64,000 bases of DNA from Lingula anatina. Its lineage: Eukaryota > Brachiopoda > Lingulata > Lingulida > Lingulidae. Of this stretch, positions 48,373 to 60,082 are shown one piece after another; the first letter of the stretch is position 1, and every line of letters begins with the position of its first letter. Below the pieces are notes generated by a model, which did not search any database, was not told where the DNA came from, and was given only the letters and a program-made list of their open reading frames with translations. Where the stretch lies: contig NW_019775606.1 in NCBI RefSeq assembly GCF_001039355.2, positions 121,562-185,561 on the forward strand, given 5' to 3'. The translations under genes and the position numbers were made by a program.

Positions 48373-48484
48373 TAAACGTAAATGTAGCATGCTGACCCAT
48401 TCCCCGTCCCCAGTGATGACTGGTGCGCAGATAGCAAACCATGTCACAGGAGCGTTGGGTGGGGGTAGAGAGGGGGATAACCAC

Positions 48485-48830
48485 CAAAAACACAGACCAC
48501 GAAAAGTGTGATAACGAAAAAGGAATAAAGGTATTATCAAAATGTCGGTTCTGAATTTTGGTACACTAAAATTTGACTGCATATACCTTAGTTTTCTGTG
48601 TGGTTAATAAGTAATTCAGCTCGTCCCTGTCATTTTTTATTTTTTGCAAAGAATGATTGGCAAAATTCTATGCGCCGCTCTTACAGAGTAACGAGCTTTG
48701 CTTTGACTAGGGCATCAACATGTAGTAATAAAGAATTATAATTCTAAGTGCCCTCGACTGGATAGATTCTATTATTTTCATTGTTCCCTGGTTAATGCAT
48801 GACCGAAGAGTGGTTCTCCCCCCCCCCTTC
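48485..48830 (-). mobile_element. LINE 3' remnant in unit 2, frameshifted
   Basis: Orthologue of 42375-42740. On the minus strand the ESIQSRALRII segment is followed by a small change in 'attataattctttatt' that breaks the frame present in unit 1. Part of its tail is repeated in inverted orientation at 48150-48345. Confidence 0.65.
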
Positions 48831-50074
48831 TACCCTCTACCAGGGTGGCAGATATTATTGGCAAATTTTCAATGACTGTCTGTTTATCTAGATACATATC
48901 TGTAAATATCAAGTGAAATAGTCAATCTCTCGCCCTGGTAGATGGCACCTCCCTCACCCGTTTCTTGTTTTTATAACTGATGCCGTTGAAATGGGGGAGG
49001 AGGGTATGGCAGATATGTTCCACTATCCCACCTGCTTCGTCGCCTGTAAAGATTGGATCCACTCTCGGCCTAATATGCCGTTTTTATCTGATGCAATATT
49101 TCCTAAATGATCCTTTTAATTTTTTTATTTTGATCGAAAGAGACTTCACGTGCAACAAGGAAATAATTTTCTGAACTTAACATTGTTTGTCATGATATTA
49201 ACCCATTATCTTGAAAATGAGTCGTCTGCACTATTACATGTAAGTGCATGGTTACAAAATCGAACTACGTACATGGGACCACACTGCCGAAGATGATATC
49301 TCTGCATCATTTAAGGCGCATTTCCAATACAGCTGTTACGTCTCGACTTCACACCGTAGTCTTTTACCTTACCCGTTTCCAATTGTGTGATAACATGTTT
49401 AATTCAGACCGCCACCAATTTAACTTTTTTTCCTTTGCAGTGATCGTGATCAGGACAATAGATAGAGTTGATGTCCCCTTGTTTATAAACCGTTGCTCCT
49501 GCGGTCTGCGATGATGGCACCATATTAAGTTAAGTCGCTAGAGATAATGTGGAAATACACCTTGGGAGAAAAAGGATTCGCGTGCACCAAGGGGTTTCTT
49601 TGTTTGTTTACTGATAGTGGTGGTCTGAGTTGTTTGTCACCATTATCCAAAAACCAGATGAGTAAATAAAGCTGCTAGTACTTGATACAATCATGGAAGT
49701 ATATCATGGATTTACTTCACCTGATACAATGTAGGCACGTTTACTCTAGACTAAGGTGGACCGCTTTAAAATCGACCCCAATAGTGTTGATTGCGATCAA
49801 ACCAGAGAATTTGTTCCAAGCATGGTTAATTTGGTTTGTCATCGACCAGTAGTAGCTGTGATGTTGCTTCCCGTAGCTGTATTCAGTGCACTTCAAGCAT
49901 GCTAAACTGACTAGACTGCAATCAACCCAGTGAGTGCACAGTTTGCTGCCTAGTTATTACACTCTCTTTGCAGTTGGTTTGCGGCTGCTTTGGGTCTGAA
50001 TCTCCAATCTGAGCAAAATTGTACAATTGATTATCAAACTCGGTTTAGCTGCAGAAGTTTCATGATCTTATTTA

Positions 50075-50270
50075 GAATTCAGAAGTAATCTAGATGACCA
50101 TTGTGTGATGGCACACCAAGTTCGTTAAAGTGTCTCATGTCGATGGTCATCAAATTGTGGTTAAAGGCTTATGACCGATGATCTATTTATTAAATGGAAA
50201 TGTAGCACTCATTAACGCGATGTGTCACCGCTGGCGTTACAGTAGGATGCCCCCTGTTTTAATATAAATA
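50075..50270 (+). promoter_or_regulatory. Promoter module of peptide gene 2
   Basis: Conserved block ending in TATAAATA at 50263-50270, 88 bp before the ATG. Nearly identical to copy 1. Confidence 0.75.
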
Positions 50271-50357
50271 GAGGCCTGTCAAACATACCTACATAGGGTT
50301 TTAAACGACGATATTCTCTTATTCTTAAATTAACTGAACGACTCTAAACGCAGCATC

Positions 50358-51762
50358 ATGAAAGCTAAATATGCCGTCGCTCTTCTCACTGGTGAGTACA
50401 AAGTCAAGAAGAAAACTGAAAGAGGCGATAAAGAAAATATTTGGTGATAAATAATATGTTTCTTTTTCTGAAAAAAGGGGCGTGCGTAGGCGCGTGTGTG
50501 TAGTTGTAGTACAAATTGTTTTCAGCCTTCATGTTTTTTTTTTTGTTAGTTTGTAAGAGATTAAATATCCGTAGAATTACAATATATTGCACAAATAAGA
50601 ATTCACCATAGTTTTGTGAGCCACTTTTGTTTTGCTGTGTAAAGCGTTATTCCCGACACAGTCTCATTCTTAGAGTAAAGAAAACCCCACCCTTTTGAGG
50701 ATTTTCGCACGTTTTCTAATTTATGACTAGAAGCACAACCTTCACCGTTTACCTTTGAATTTCAGTTTTCATCTTGATCAGCGCAACTACTGCCCAAACT
50801 ATCACCATAACCAATGGCTGTATCGCATCTGGAGCATTGTATTGTCGCATACAGTGTTTCTCCAAGAGAAGATTCCAGAGTTGCTGTGGGGCCGGCGCCA
50901 ACTCGGCTAACTGTTACTGCTACGGTCAGGCATCTCTTCTAAGCAATCCACCCAATTTTGTGAGTATTTTTTCTCTCTCTCTCTCTCTCTCTTTGTGGAA
51001 GGGGAAAGGGGGAGGGAACACCGTTCACGCACCCCCTCCTTAGCTTCAGGGATACCTTTTCCCCCTCTTCCTTCCTGAACAAGAAATGGTTAAACGAGCG
51101 AAACGCTACCAAACCAAGAAAATTAACATCCTTGAGCCCAACATAATATAGTTAAATTTCAATCAAGGAAGTGCCGCGTTTTATACGTGTATTTGCCGAG
51201 GGAAACAAAATATTTTTTCATGCAGCCGCACCGAAAAATTTTGTATCCGCCAGTATCCTATACCATATCACGCCCTGTCTTATATTATAAAAATGATTCA
51301 TGTAACACAGGGGAGGACCAAGGATTATGCGAAGGGGGGTTCGTTTTTTAGGAGTGGCAGCCTCGGATACGAAGCCTACCCTCGCCTCTGGCGATCTTAT
51401 CCATTTTTCTTGTATCTCTTTATGATGTATAGGCCTAACGCTATATTTATTCTCTTTATTTATTATGTCATATATATGGTTGTAAAAGAGCATTTCTGTG
51501 CTCAATAAATTATTATTATTATTATTATTTTGAACACTTGCACCGTTCATGTTTTACATACCAGATACCATTTATATTTTATGTATTCTTGTAAAATGCA
51601 TACCACTACCTTTCACTATGGACATGCGTGTAACCATTATGCATAATATCAAACATATACAAAGGCATTTTACTGAATTCTATAAATCGACATACAGTAG
51701 TTTAAAGATGCTTTTGTTGATTATTCTTTCAGGGCTCGGTGCCAACTGAATGCAGCGTTTAA
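50358..51762 (+). CDS. Secreted 8-Cys CS-alpha-beta-like peptide, copy 2
   Basis: Exons 50358-50391, 50766-50959 and 51733-51762 encode 85 residues with the same intron phases, signal peptide and eight-cysteine spacing as copy 1. It differs from copy 1 at about 13 mature positions, mostly between the cysteines; the Cys42-Cys51 loop is FSKRRFQS. Exon 2 matches copy 3 over its first 75 bases, while intron 2 and the 3' flank match copy 1, so the gene is a mosaic. Intron 1 (374 bp) is half the length of copy 1's because a block is missing. AATAAA at 51958-51963. Confidence 0.88.
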
Positions 51763-52539
51763 TTCATAAAGTGGTATATACAGTACAACCATAAGCGTTT
51801 TCTGAAGAATAGAACTTAACACAATCTCGGCGGTTTCTTCTATTGATGAAAATAACAAATGAAATAGACAAAATGGATTCAGACAAGGAAAGAAAGATAA
51901 TCATATACATCCTGCGGAACCGATGATCCACTGTGGATGCCATTTTATCTATGCATTAATAAAGGTTGTTGGAAACGAAAAAGGGGGCATTAAAAAAAAA
52001 AAGAAAAAAAAAACATCGTGAATATTATTCGGTTTCCAACTGCAACAGTAGCCGAGGGATTCACATATATTTCCAACATTCAATTTGATGACTTTTGACC
52101 TAGAATTTTGGTTGGTTTCACAATAAATGTAAATGTATATAGGGAACACTTTTTGTCTTCCGTATTTGTGGACGACTTGTCCAATTCCGCCATGATATCT
52201 ATCTATCTATTTATCTTATTGAGAAAAGGAGAAATTATCCATTACACTGGGTTAACTCTGCTTGTTGAGCACCTGTCGTCATATAATCTTTGCTGATCAT
52301 TTCATAAAAACTCTCTTTGTTATTGGGAAAAAGCAAACACCCAAATTAATCTTTCCAGGACTCTTGGTAACTGGCATTGCGCGGGATAAAATACGACAAC
52401 CGAACTATCGCTTGTTATAGGAGATAAAAATACAAAATGGCTTTCTCATTTGAGCTAGGGGATTGAAACAAGCTCCTTTGGCTCCATGGTAACAGACACA
52501 GATATAAATCTGGATTCGATTTTCGATGTATTAGAATTG

Positions 52540-54470
52540 ATTTTTTGCATGAAATCGTTGCTGACAATTTAGTTTGATTACTATAAAAAAAATATCTTCA
52601 CATCAAGAAAATAGACAGCTAGCACAAAACACCATGGTTAATGGGTGTCAGTCCCCTGCAATGACCCCCCCCTCCCCAGAATGCGGGCTCACGCTGGACG
52701 TGAAAAATTACGTTTTGAATAAAAACAGGAACTGCTAAAATAGAGATCGATTTGAGTACAACATATTGCTAGACAGCGTCATTAAATGTGTCCATTTTCC
52801 TTGCACCCTTTCGTCCTTGCTCCAGTGGTTGTGCTTATTATTTGCCATTTTCCCGCCAGCCGTTTAAAGGTCCTGTAAACGCAATCGAAGAGCTGTCTCA
52901 TTCATATGTCATGAAAAACACCTTATACTTCCCTATTCAGAACCTAAAGACAATAGACCCCTGGAAATAAAAAATATCTGAAGTGAACCTAATTATCTTC
53001 TCTAACTCCTTTGGTAGCCAATGCCAGCTCGTAACGTCTGTATTATACACGTTACAGGACTACGATACAAAAAGCCCACCTTTTTCTTGTGTAAAAACGA
53101 AGCAGTGCGCATGACAGTAGATGTCGCGCATTGCGACCGAGCGCAAGCGTCTCGATTCCATAATTCGCCCATACTCTCCCCATATAATACACTGTAGCCT
53201 CTATGTGATGATTTCGCTCTTCAAAATTCTAATACTGTAGCAAGAGGGGAATATTGCGGTGATTATTTTCCAGAAACCGAATGGGGAGTCAGGACCCCCC
53301 TGACACCTCCCCTTAAATCCGTCACTGTTGACGTATTCTTTTTAGTCGTAAGAGAAACTACCGGTACATGCAGTAAAAGTCTTTCACAGTTATATAAGCG
53401 TAATTGGGAATCCACACTCTTAAAACTGACCAGTTAAACTTAACCGAAAATACGTTCAATGTTAAACAATTCACTCAGTCAATATACCTCCGACTAAATA
53501 TTTAGTTGACCTAACTGCATCAAAATCAGTTGGCCTTTTAACCAATCCAAACGGTTAACATTTCGGTTACTTTTATACAATACATTCAGTTAGATATAAC
53601 CACTTCAATTATAACCGTTTATTATGGTTGCTTTCAATCAGTTACTGGTAACTTACCAAAATGGTTAATCTTAACCGAATTGATTGGTTCAAAACAATAT
53701 ACTCGATTCAGATATAATCTACTTATTCATGTTGAGTGATGGAAATGGAAATGTGTGGTTCAAAACAACTGAATTTAAGAGTTTGTCATGTCAACTGATT
53801 TTATCGTTTATTTTTAACCATATTCTCAGTCAGAATTAACCTCATAAACAATTAAATTCAACTGTTAAACGCCATAAAAGTTAGAGACATTCCCTAACGT
53901 CTGCCAAGAAGTCATTATAACTTCTTGCGTCTGCTGAGTGCTCTGCTGCGCGTGTGGTGAGCCCCGTCAGACGCAGAGATTATGATACTATGGATACCGC
54001 TCCAACCTATGGGGGATGAAAGGCAGGGTATGAACGCCTTACAGAAGATAGGAGTTTCCATCAGTATTTATTGACACCAAAACATCCATAGAAATTGTAT
54101 AAAGAGCTCTGTTAAATTAAACAAGGGAGAGGCACATAAATCCCACAAAATCATGAACAACAATTTGGATCTCAAAAACACCTTAGAACATTATTACTTA
54201 CGATAATGATCCACCTTATAAAAAATTTACACGACCATATTACTTTGGCGGGTAAGGGTATAAGGTGCTACGTCAAATGTGCCAATGTTGGACCAATGTT
54301 TTTTTTTTTTTTTTTGCTATCTGGGTGGCGACTTGAAATGCCCAGTCCAGGCTATGTTGGCCAATCACGTGCTGCGCAACTATCTTGGGCAGTCCTGCGC
54401 ACACAGAAATCTTTGCACTAAACAGCAACCGAGAAATTGGTTACCTAGTGTGATCACCACAATGCAGAAT
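52540..54470. other. Spacer between units 2 and 3
   Basis: No gene supported. 53400-53890 is rich in 'aaccgttaa', 'cagtta' and 'ggttaa' words. Its edges, 'cacactcttaaaactgac' and 'ctgaatttaagagtttgtc', are roughly inverse, which suggests an old fold-back element. 53065-53130 resembles 58900-58975 ('tttcttgtgtaaaaacga'). Confidence 0.45.
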
Positions 54471-55185
54471 AGTTAAATACCCGAGTAACGAGGTCATTCC
54501 CCGCTAGGTACACTTGTAGTAGGGCAAAATGATTATAAATATACAAGATTCAACAAGTTTGTAGAAATACATTACAGTCTTTCTATATTCCTGTCGAATG
54601 TCCTCAGATCAGTTATTCAGTAATCGATCCACACGGTTACAATGTTGACCAATCGACTGGTTGATCAATAACCGAATAAACCGTCGATCAAGATTACTAA
54701 ACGTCGCTTAAAAGCGCAAAGAGGAAGTTATTTTCTGATTGGCAGTTTGTGTATCATGATATTTAGCCATTTAGAAGACAGACCGATCAAGGCAGTGACA
54801 TCATCCACCTACGTACATAAGACCTCACCGCCGAACATGACATCTCTTCATCATCTTAAGGCGCGTCTCCAACCAAAGGGTGATAGACGTCTTAACTTAA
54901 CACTTTGGTCTTTAAGCTTAGTCGGTTGTGTGATAACATGTTTTATTCCACCCGCCATTACTTGCAGTTTGCAGTGGTCGTGTTCAGGACAATAAATGGC
55001 GTTGATGTGTTGCCCTTGTTTATACACATATATGGACTAAGTTATGCCGCTACGGCTAATGTGGAAATACACCCTTGGAAAAAAGGACTCGTGCACAGAA
55101 AGGAATGTCTTTGTTTATTAACTAATTGGGGCGGTCTCTGTTGTTTGTCACCATTATCAAACAATCAGATGAGTAAATAAACTTG

Positions 55186-55372
55186 ACTGCAGAATGGCTA
55201 TTGTGTGATGGCACACCAAGTTCGTTAAAGTGTCTCATGTCGATGGTCATCAAATTGCGGTTTAAGGCTTATGACCAATGTCCTATTTAGTAAATGGACA
55301 TGTAGCATTCATTAACACGATGTGTCACGGCAGGCTTTACAGTAGGATGGTCCCCCTGTTTTGATATAAATA
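55186..55372 (+). promoter_or_regulatory. Promoter module of peptide gene 3
   Basis: Conserved block ending in TATAAATA at 55365-55372, 88 bp before the ATG. Confidence 0.72.
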
Positions 55373-55459
55373 GAGGCCTGTCAAACATACCTACATAGGC
55401 TTTTAACCGACGATATTCTCTTATTCTTTAATTAACTGATCGACTCTGAACGCAGCATC

Positions 55460-56408
55460 ATGAGAGCCAAATATGCCGTCGCTCTTCTCACTGGTGAGTA
55501 CAGACTCAGGCAGCCTCAACTGAAGGAGGCAATAAAGATTTGGTGATCTGTGTGTGTAGTTGTAGTATAAATTATTTGCAATGTTCATTTTTTAAAAATA
55601 TTAGTTTGTAAAATGTTTTTAGTTTCCTCACTGTCAGCCATTTCTTGACCCATGCAGTTAGGGAATGCTTAAGTTGTCCTTACCGGCAACCATTTGACCA
55701 TCAGCACAACTATTAAAAAGAAGTGAAAAACTTGTTCTGGTAGTGCTGTTGATAGAAATCATTCGAGATAACCCAAAAGTGTGCCAGTATAGTGTAACTA
55801 TCGAGCCAGATTTCGCAGGACGTCCAAATTATGCTGGCAAAACTAATCCACGGAAATATTACTTTTCCCCCTCTTTTTATCTGTAGAATTACAATCTATT
55901 GTACAAATAAGAATCCATCCATAGTTTTATAAGTCACTTTTGAATTGCTGTGTAAAGCGTTATCCCCGACACAGTCTCATCCGTAGAGCTAAAAAGTAAG
56001 CCCCACCTTTTGCGGATTTTCGCAAATTTTCTACAAGTAATTCAAGACTAGAAGCACAATCTTTACCGTTTACTTTTGAATTTCAGTTTTCATCTTGATC
56101 AGCGCAACTACTGCCCAAACTATCACCATAACCAATGGCTGTATCGCATCTGGAGCATTGGTTTGTCGCATCCGATGTTTATTCAATTATCAGAGATTCC
56201 AGGCATGCTGTGGGGCCGGCGCCAACTCAGCTAACTGTTACTGCTACGGTCAGGCATCTCTTCTTGCCAATCCACCCAATTTTGTGAGTATTCAAAAGTA
56301 TATCTGAAGGTGTGTGTGTGGGAGTGTGTGTGTTTGTGTTTGTGTGTTAAGAGGAGAGGAGGGGGACAGCGTATAAATAATCGTAAGGGCGCATTTCTAC
56401 GGCCATTA

Positions 56409-56453
<45 letters not shown>

Positions 56454-56727
56454 TATAATAATATTTTTTATAATTATTAAAAATAATAACACTTGCACGT
56501 TCATGTTTTACATACCAGATATAATTTTTATTTTATGCATTCTTGTAATATAGGCTACATACCAGTACCTTACACAATGTACATGCGTGTAACCAATAAG
56601 CATGATACCGAACACGTACAATAGCACTTTACTGATTTCTTTAAATCGACATACAGTAGTTTAAAGATGCTTTTGTTGATTATTCTTTCAGGGCACGGTG
56701 CCAACTGAATGCAGCGTACAACCATAA
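55460..56727 (+). CDS. Secreted 8-Cys CS-alpha-beta-like peptide, copy 3
   Basis: Exons 55460-55493, 56087-56283 and 56692-56727 encode 88 residues. Signal peptide and cysteine scaffold are as in copies 1 and 2, but the loop before the CC pair has one extra residue (LFNYQRFQA). A deletion of about 26 bp relative to the other copies removes their TAA, so the reading continues two codons to end in V-Q-P. The AATAAA used by copies 1 and 2 is lost here; another lies at about 57017 in all three. Function is inferred as for copy 1. Confidence 0.87.
56406..56460. repeat. (AAT)n microsatellite in intron 2 of copy 3
   Basis: Simple repeat. Confidence 0.96.
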
Positions 56728-57427
56728 GCGTTTTTTGAATAACAGAACTTAACACAATCTCGGCGGTTTCTTCTTATTGGTGAAAATAACAAATGAAATG
56801 GAGTCAGACGTCAGAAAAGGAAAGAGAGAACCGATGAGTCACTGAGGATGCCATTTTATCTATGCACCAAAAAAAAAGTTTTTGGAAAAGGGGAGCATTT
56901 AAAAAACATTGTGAACATTAGTACGGTTTCCAACCACAAGAGAAACTGAGGGATTCACATATATTTCCAACGTTCAATTTGATGACTTTTGACCTAGAAT
57001 TTTGCTTGGTTTCACAATAAATGTAAATGTACATAGGAAACACTTTTTGTCTTCCTTATTTGAGTACGACTAGTCCAATTTCGCCATGATATCTAACTAT
57101 CTATCTATCTTATTAAGAAATTATACTGGGTTTTTACTGTTAAACTGGTCATAAAATCCCTGCTGATCGTTTCATAAAAACGCAAAGAAAGTCTTTCAAA
57201 AAAGTTAATGCTAAGATTAATTCTACTGTCTTTATTTTACATGATAAACGGAGATTAAAAATACAGAACTCAACTATTTCACTAGGATATTAAAATATTT
57301 TATGAGCAAAACTGGTCATGAATTAGATTACTGTGGTAGATAAATTCTCTCGCTTGTAAAAAGAGATAAATATACAAAATGGGTTTCTCATTTGAGCTAG
57401 GGGATTGAAACAAGCTCCTTTGGCTCC

Positions 57428-57931
57428 GTGGTAACATACACCGATATAAGCCTGTGCTCGAGTTTTGATGTACCTAACTACCAGACTCGGCACCGAATGA
57501 TCCTGAATTCACCAGTAGATAGGACCACACCATCCGTTTTCAAGGTGTGCGTCAGTACTCGCTTCCAAGTATCAGACGCGACACCGCTCTTGTCTGGTAC
57601 GCGATGTGATAGCGATGATTCTGAGCGGGGTTGGAAAGATATTACCCTAGGTTCTAGATTCCGGTATTGTCAGCTCGATCTTGATTTCATATATAACCCA
57701 TATCAGCAATACCAGGCTCTAGCGAACACCGACACCGTGGGCGTTCTTCTTCAAAATTTTTCCTGGGGCACTTCCATATTTGGAAGTCACAAGTCTAATA
57801 CGTCACAGCTGTGTCCCCCTGGAGCTCCCATATTTGGTAGTCATGTCTCGTACGTCACAGCTCTGTGCCGCCTAGAGCTGCCTTTCCCGCCTTGCGCTGA
57901 CGTTAACTTGTGCAGACCAGACAAGAAGTAA
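57428..57931 (+). other. Open frame of 167 codons, probably not a gene
   Basis: An uninterrupted frame starts in the tail shared by units 2 and 3 and runs into sequence of higher GC. Near its end, two related segments of about 50 bp ('ccatatttggaagtcac', 'acgtcacagctgtgt' and their variants) are tandemly repeated. I recognise no domain, signal peptide or splice context. It could be chance or the edge of a mobile element. Confidence 0.2.
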
Positions 57932-58278
57932 AGTGGCTGACGCGGAGTTTGAAGTTTAAACTAAGAATATCTTGCAGTCGAAAGTCAGTACCACAACACA
58001 AGCAACATTCTGCTTTAAAAACTGATTTGGTCTAGCCATTGCGCAGCCCTTATGTATAGTGTACAGTGTAGATGTCAAACTTGGCACACGGCAAGCACGT
58101 GTATCCTTTGCTTTCCTTGACGTCATTGTACGTCATCGATTTGTGTGTACCAGCCGGCGTCAGTTAAAGCGCCGCCATATTTATGAACACGTACAGAGGA
58201 GTCAGAGAACCACTTTTATTGTTGTTATCGTTATATTTGTTGAGTTTGTTGTTGAGTTTTGATTTTGTTGACTTTGTT

Positions 58279-58653
58279 ATGAAGGACTCGTACAGAGAAT
58301 CGTTGGAGGGGGGTGTTAGACGGAGGTACGAGAAGAAAATTGTTGATATCGGAAAGGATCCGTATGAGATTGAGAAGAAAGATTTTACGAAGGACAAGAA
58401 ATTCTGGCCACACGTAAATAGCGTTGACCTTTTTGATTTCCTTATTCTTCGGAAGTCGTTTTACTCATCAGACCAGTTGAGAAGCTACAAAGCTCTAGAA
58501 GCCTATCGGTTATTCCAGGATGGCTGGATAATCTGTTATAATCTGTTTTTTGATAAGCAAAAAATACAAAAAACATTGGATATGTCTTTTTCTTTTAGAA
58601 ACATTATTTATTTTTCACTTTACATCTTAAAAACAGTAAATAAAATTAAATAA
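58279..58653 (+). pseudogene. Fragment like the N-terminus of YqaJ/SWIM-type repeat proteins
   Basis: The frame (possible earlier start at 58183) reads RRRYEKKIVDIGKDPYEIEK, then DFTKD, FWPHVNSVDLFDFLIL, FYSSDQLRSYKALEAY and FQDGWI. The pattern RY-x-KL..GxDPY....D.....P.V...DI..YLV....Y....L..YKSLEAY..F..GW is one I recognise from large invertebrate families of SWIM zinc-finger / YqaJ-nuclease proteins, many repeat-derived. Here it breaks off after GWI, runs on without similarity for about 40 codons, and ends at a stop with two AATAAA words nearby. So it is a truncated copy, or a first exon whose donor I cannot see. Recognition is from memory of the pattern, without a search. Confidence 0.4.
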
Positions 58654-58659
58654 AGCAGA

Positions 58660-59540
58660 ATTAAATCTGTTTTACGTTTCGTTTTGCTCTAATGACATTC
58701 ACCTGCAGATTCACTGCGGAACAGTTCTTTTTGATTGGCGGAAATCGTACACTGTCGCTGTTCTTCAGAGCTCACTGTTGAAGCCCGATTCACCGTGACT
58801 CTGATACTCAGGGCAAAAGATATGCATCCCATCTCAAAATTTGTTCCGGGGTATAATGCTGTGAAATGCGTAAAAACGCAAAGAAAGTTTTTTTCAAAAC
58901 AGGGCTGCGATAAAAAAAGGCCACCATTTTCTTGTGTAAAAACGAGGCAGTGCGAATCACAGCAGATGTCGTTATATTTGACAACCCAGTCTTTTAAAAC
59001 TAAAGTATAAAATTAAGATGGAATAAAACATCACATGCAAGTGCAGGGAGCGGTCAAGCAGTACTTGTTGAATAGGAGAAATATTGCTCTTTACTCCCAG
59101 CAAAATTCATATTGGAGCACCCTTCATGATTGCGTTGGCCTCACATGTCACACCTATCACATTGGCAACGTTCCATCAGGCCATAAGAACACCCAATGAT
59201 TTTTTTACCATTCTAACAAAGTAAATCAAATGTTTTAAATACAGAGATGCATGTACAGAGATGCATGTAAAGATACTGAGCGCCTTTTGATGTTACACTA
59301 TTCGTTCGCATTTACTTCTTTGGTTGTTCAAGGGGGTTGAACTCCCACGAAGGCTCACTGATTACCCTGATGTTTTGTCTCTTTCACACACATTACATTT
59401 AAAATATTACATGTGAACCAAGTATCTACATATTTCGGATTTCATCATCGCAAATATACCCATGAAATATAGCTCGGGTGCTGAGCTTAATTACCTGTAT
59501 ATGCATCGATTCGGCTGATTTTAGAGTGCAACCAAAGCGG
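58660..59540. other. Spacer, no gene seen
   Basis: Only short frames and a segment (58860-58990) similar to 53040-53130. Confidence 0.4.
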
Positions 59541-59550
59541 GGCATAAGTA

Positions 59551-59788
59551 GGGGAGACCGGGGCTAGTTTTACCCCGGGGTAAGTTGGCCCCCCATCAAG
59601 TCTCTTTAATAAAGTTACTTTAAGATGCTAAATTATTTCATTTGGACTCATTGCCGACGCTTTTTTAGCACTGTCGGATACGGTCACTTTACAAAATGAT
59701 GTGATCAGTTCTTTTACCCCATAGTTACTTAGTCATAAATTAACGGGGGGCTAACTTACCCCGGGGTCCAACTAGCCTCGGTCTCCCC
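59551..59788. mobile_element. MITE with about 46-bp inverted ends, TA duplication
   Basis: Starts GGGGAGACCGGGGCTAGTTT and ends with the near inverse, ...ACTAGCCTCGGTCTCCCC. 'ttaccccggggtaagttggc' and its inverse follow inside each arm. TA is on both sides (59549-59550 and 59789-59790). It is 238 bp and non-coding. TA duplication and size fit a Tc1/mariner-type MITE. Confidence 0.85.
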
Positions 59789-59939
59789 TAAGCCCAGCTA
59801 CATCCATACATTGGAGTGATTAACATGCCATGCGATCACAGTGCTACATGCACGTCATTTAGCAGACTTTGACCAACTGCAGGGACGCGGATAAACAATT
59901 CATTTTCCGACCAAAATTTGAACAAGGTGCAGTTTTGTA

Positions 59940-60082
59940 TATTCTATATATATTTTTTTTGTTAAGCAATGACAAGAACAACAACAACAAAAAATAAAAT
60001 AGAATAAGATAAAATAAAATAAAAAATAAAATTAAAATTAAAAAATTAAAAGAATAAAAATAAATAAATAAATAAATAAATC
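59940..60082. repeat. AT-rich low-complexity tract with (AATAA)n and (AAAT)n
   Basis: AATAAAATAGAATAAG-type repeats passing into AAATAAATAAAT. Confidence 0.9.

Larger units (their letters stand above)
47551..52340 (+). repeat. Segmental duplication unit 2 (peptide gene 2)
   Basis: Close copy of unit 1. It differs by lacking the hAT-like element, by an inversion/rearrangement between 48148 and 48345, by a shorter intron 1, and by a more diverged exon 2. A shared downstream segment ('gagctaggggattgaaacaa') also follows unit 3 at 57394. Confidence 0.85.
54700..57480 (+). repeat. Segmental duplication unit 3 (peptide gene 3), diverged
   Basis: Shares with units 1 and 2 the upstream segment beginning near 'acgtacataagacc', the promoter, gene, and 3' flank up to 'gagctaggggattgaaacaa'. 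It lacks the MITE/LINE part and about 600 bp of the sequence between the promoter and the upstream segment. It is older than the unit 1/2 pair judging by divergence. Confidence 0.8.
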
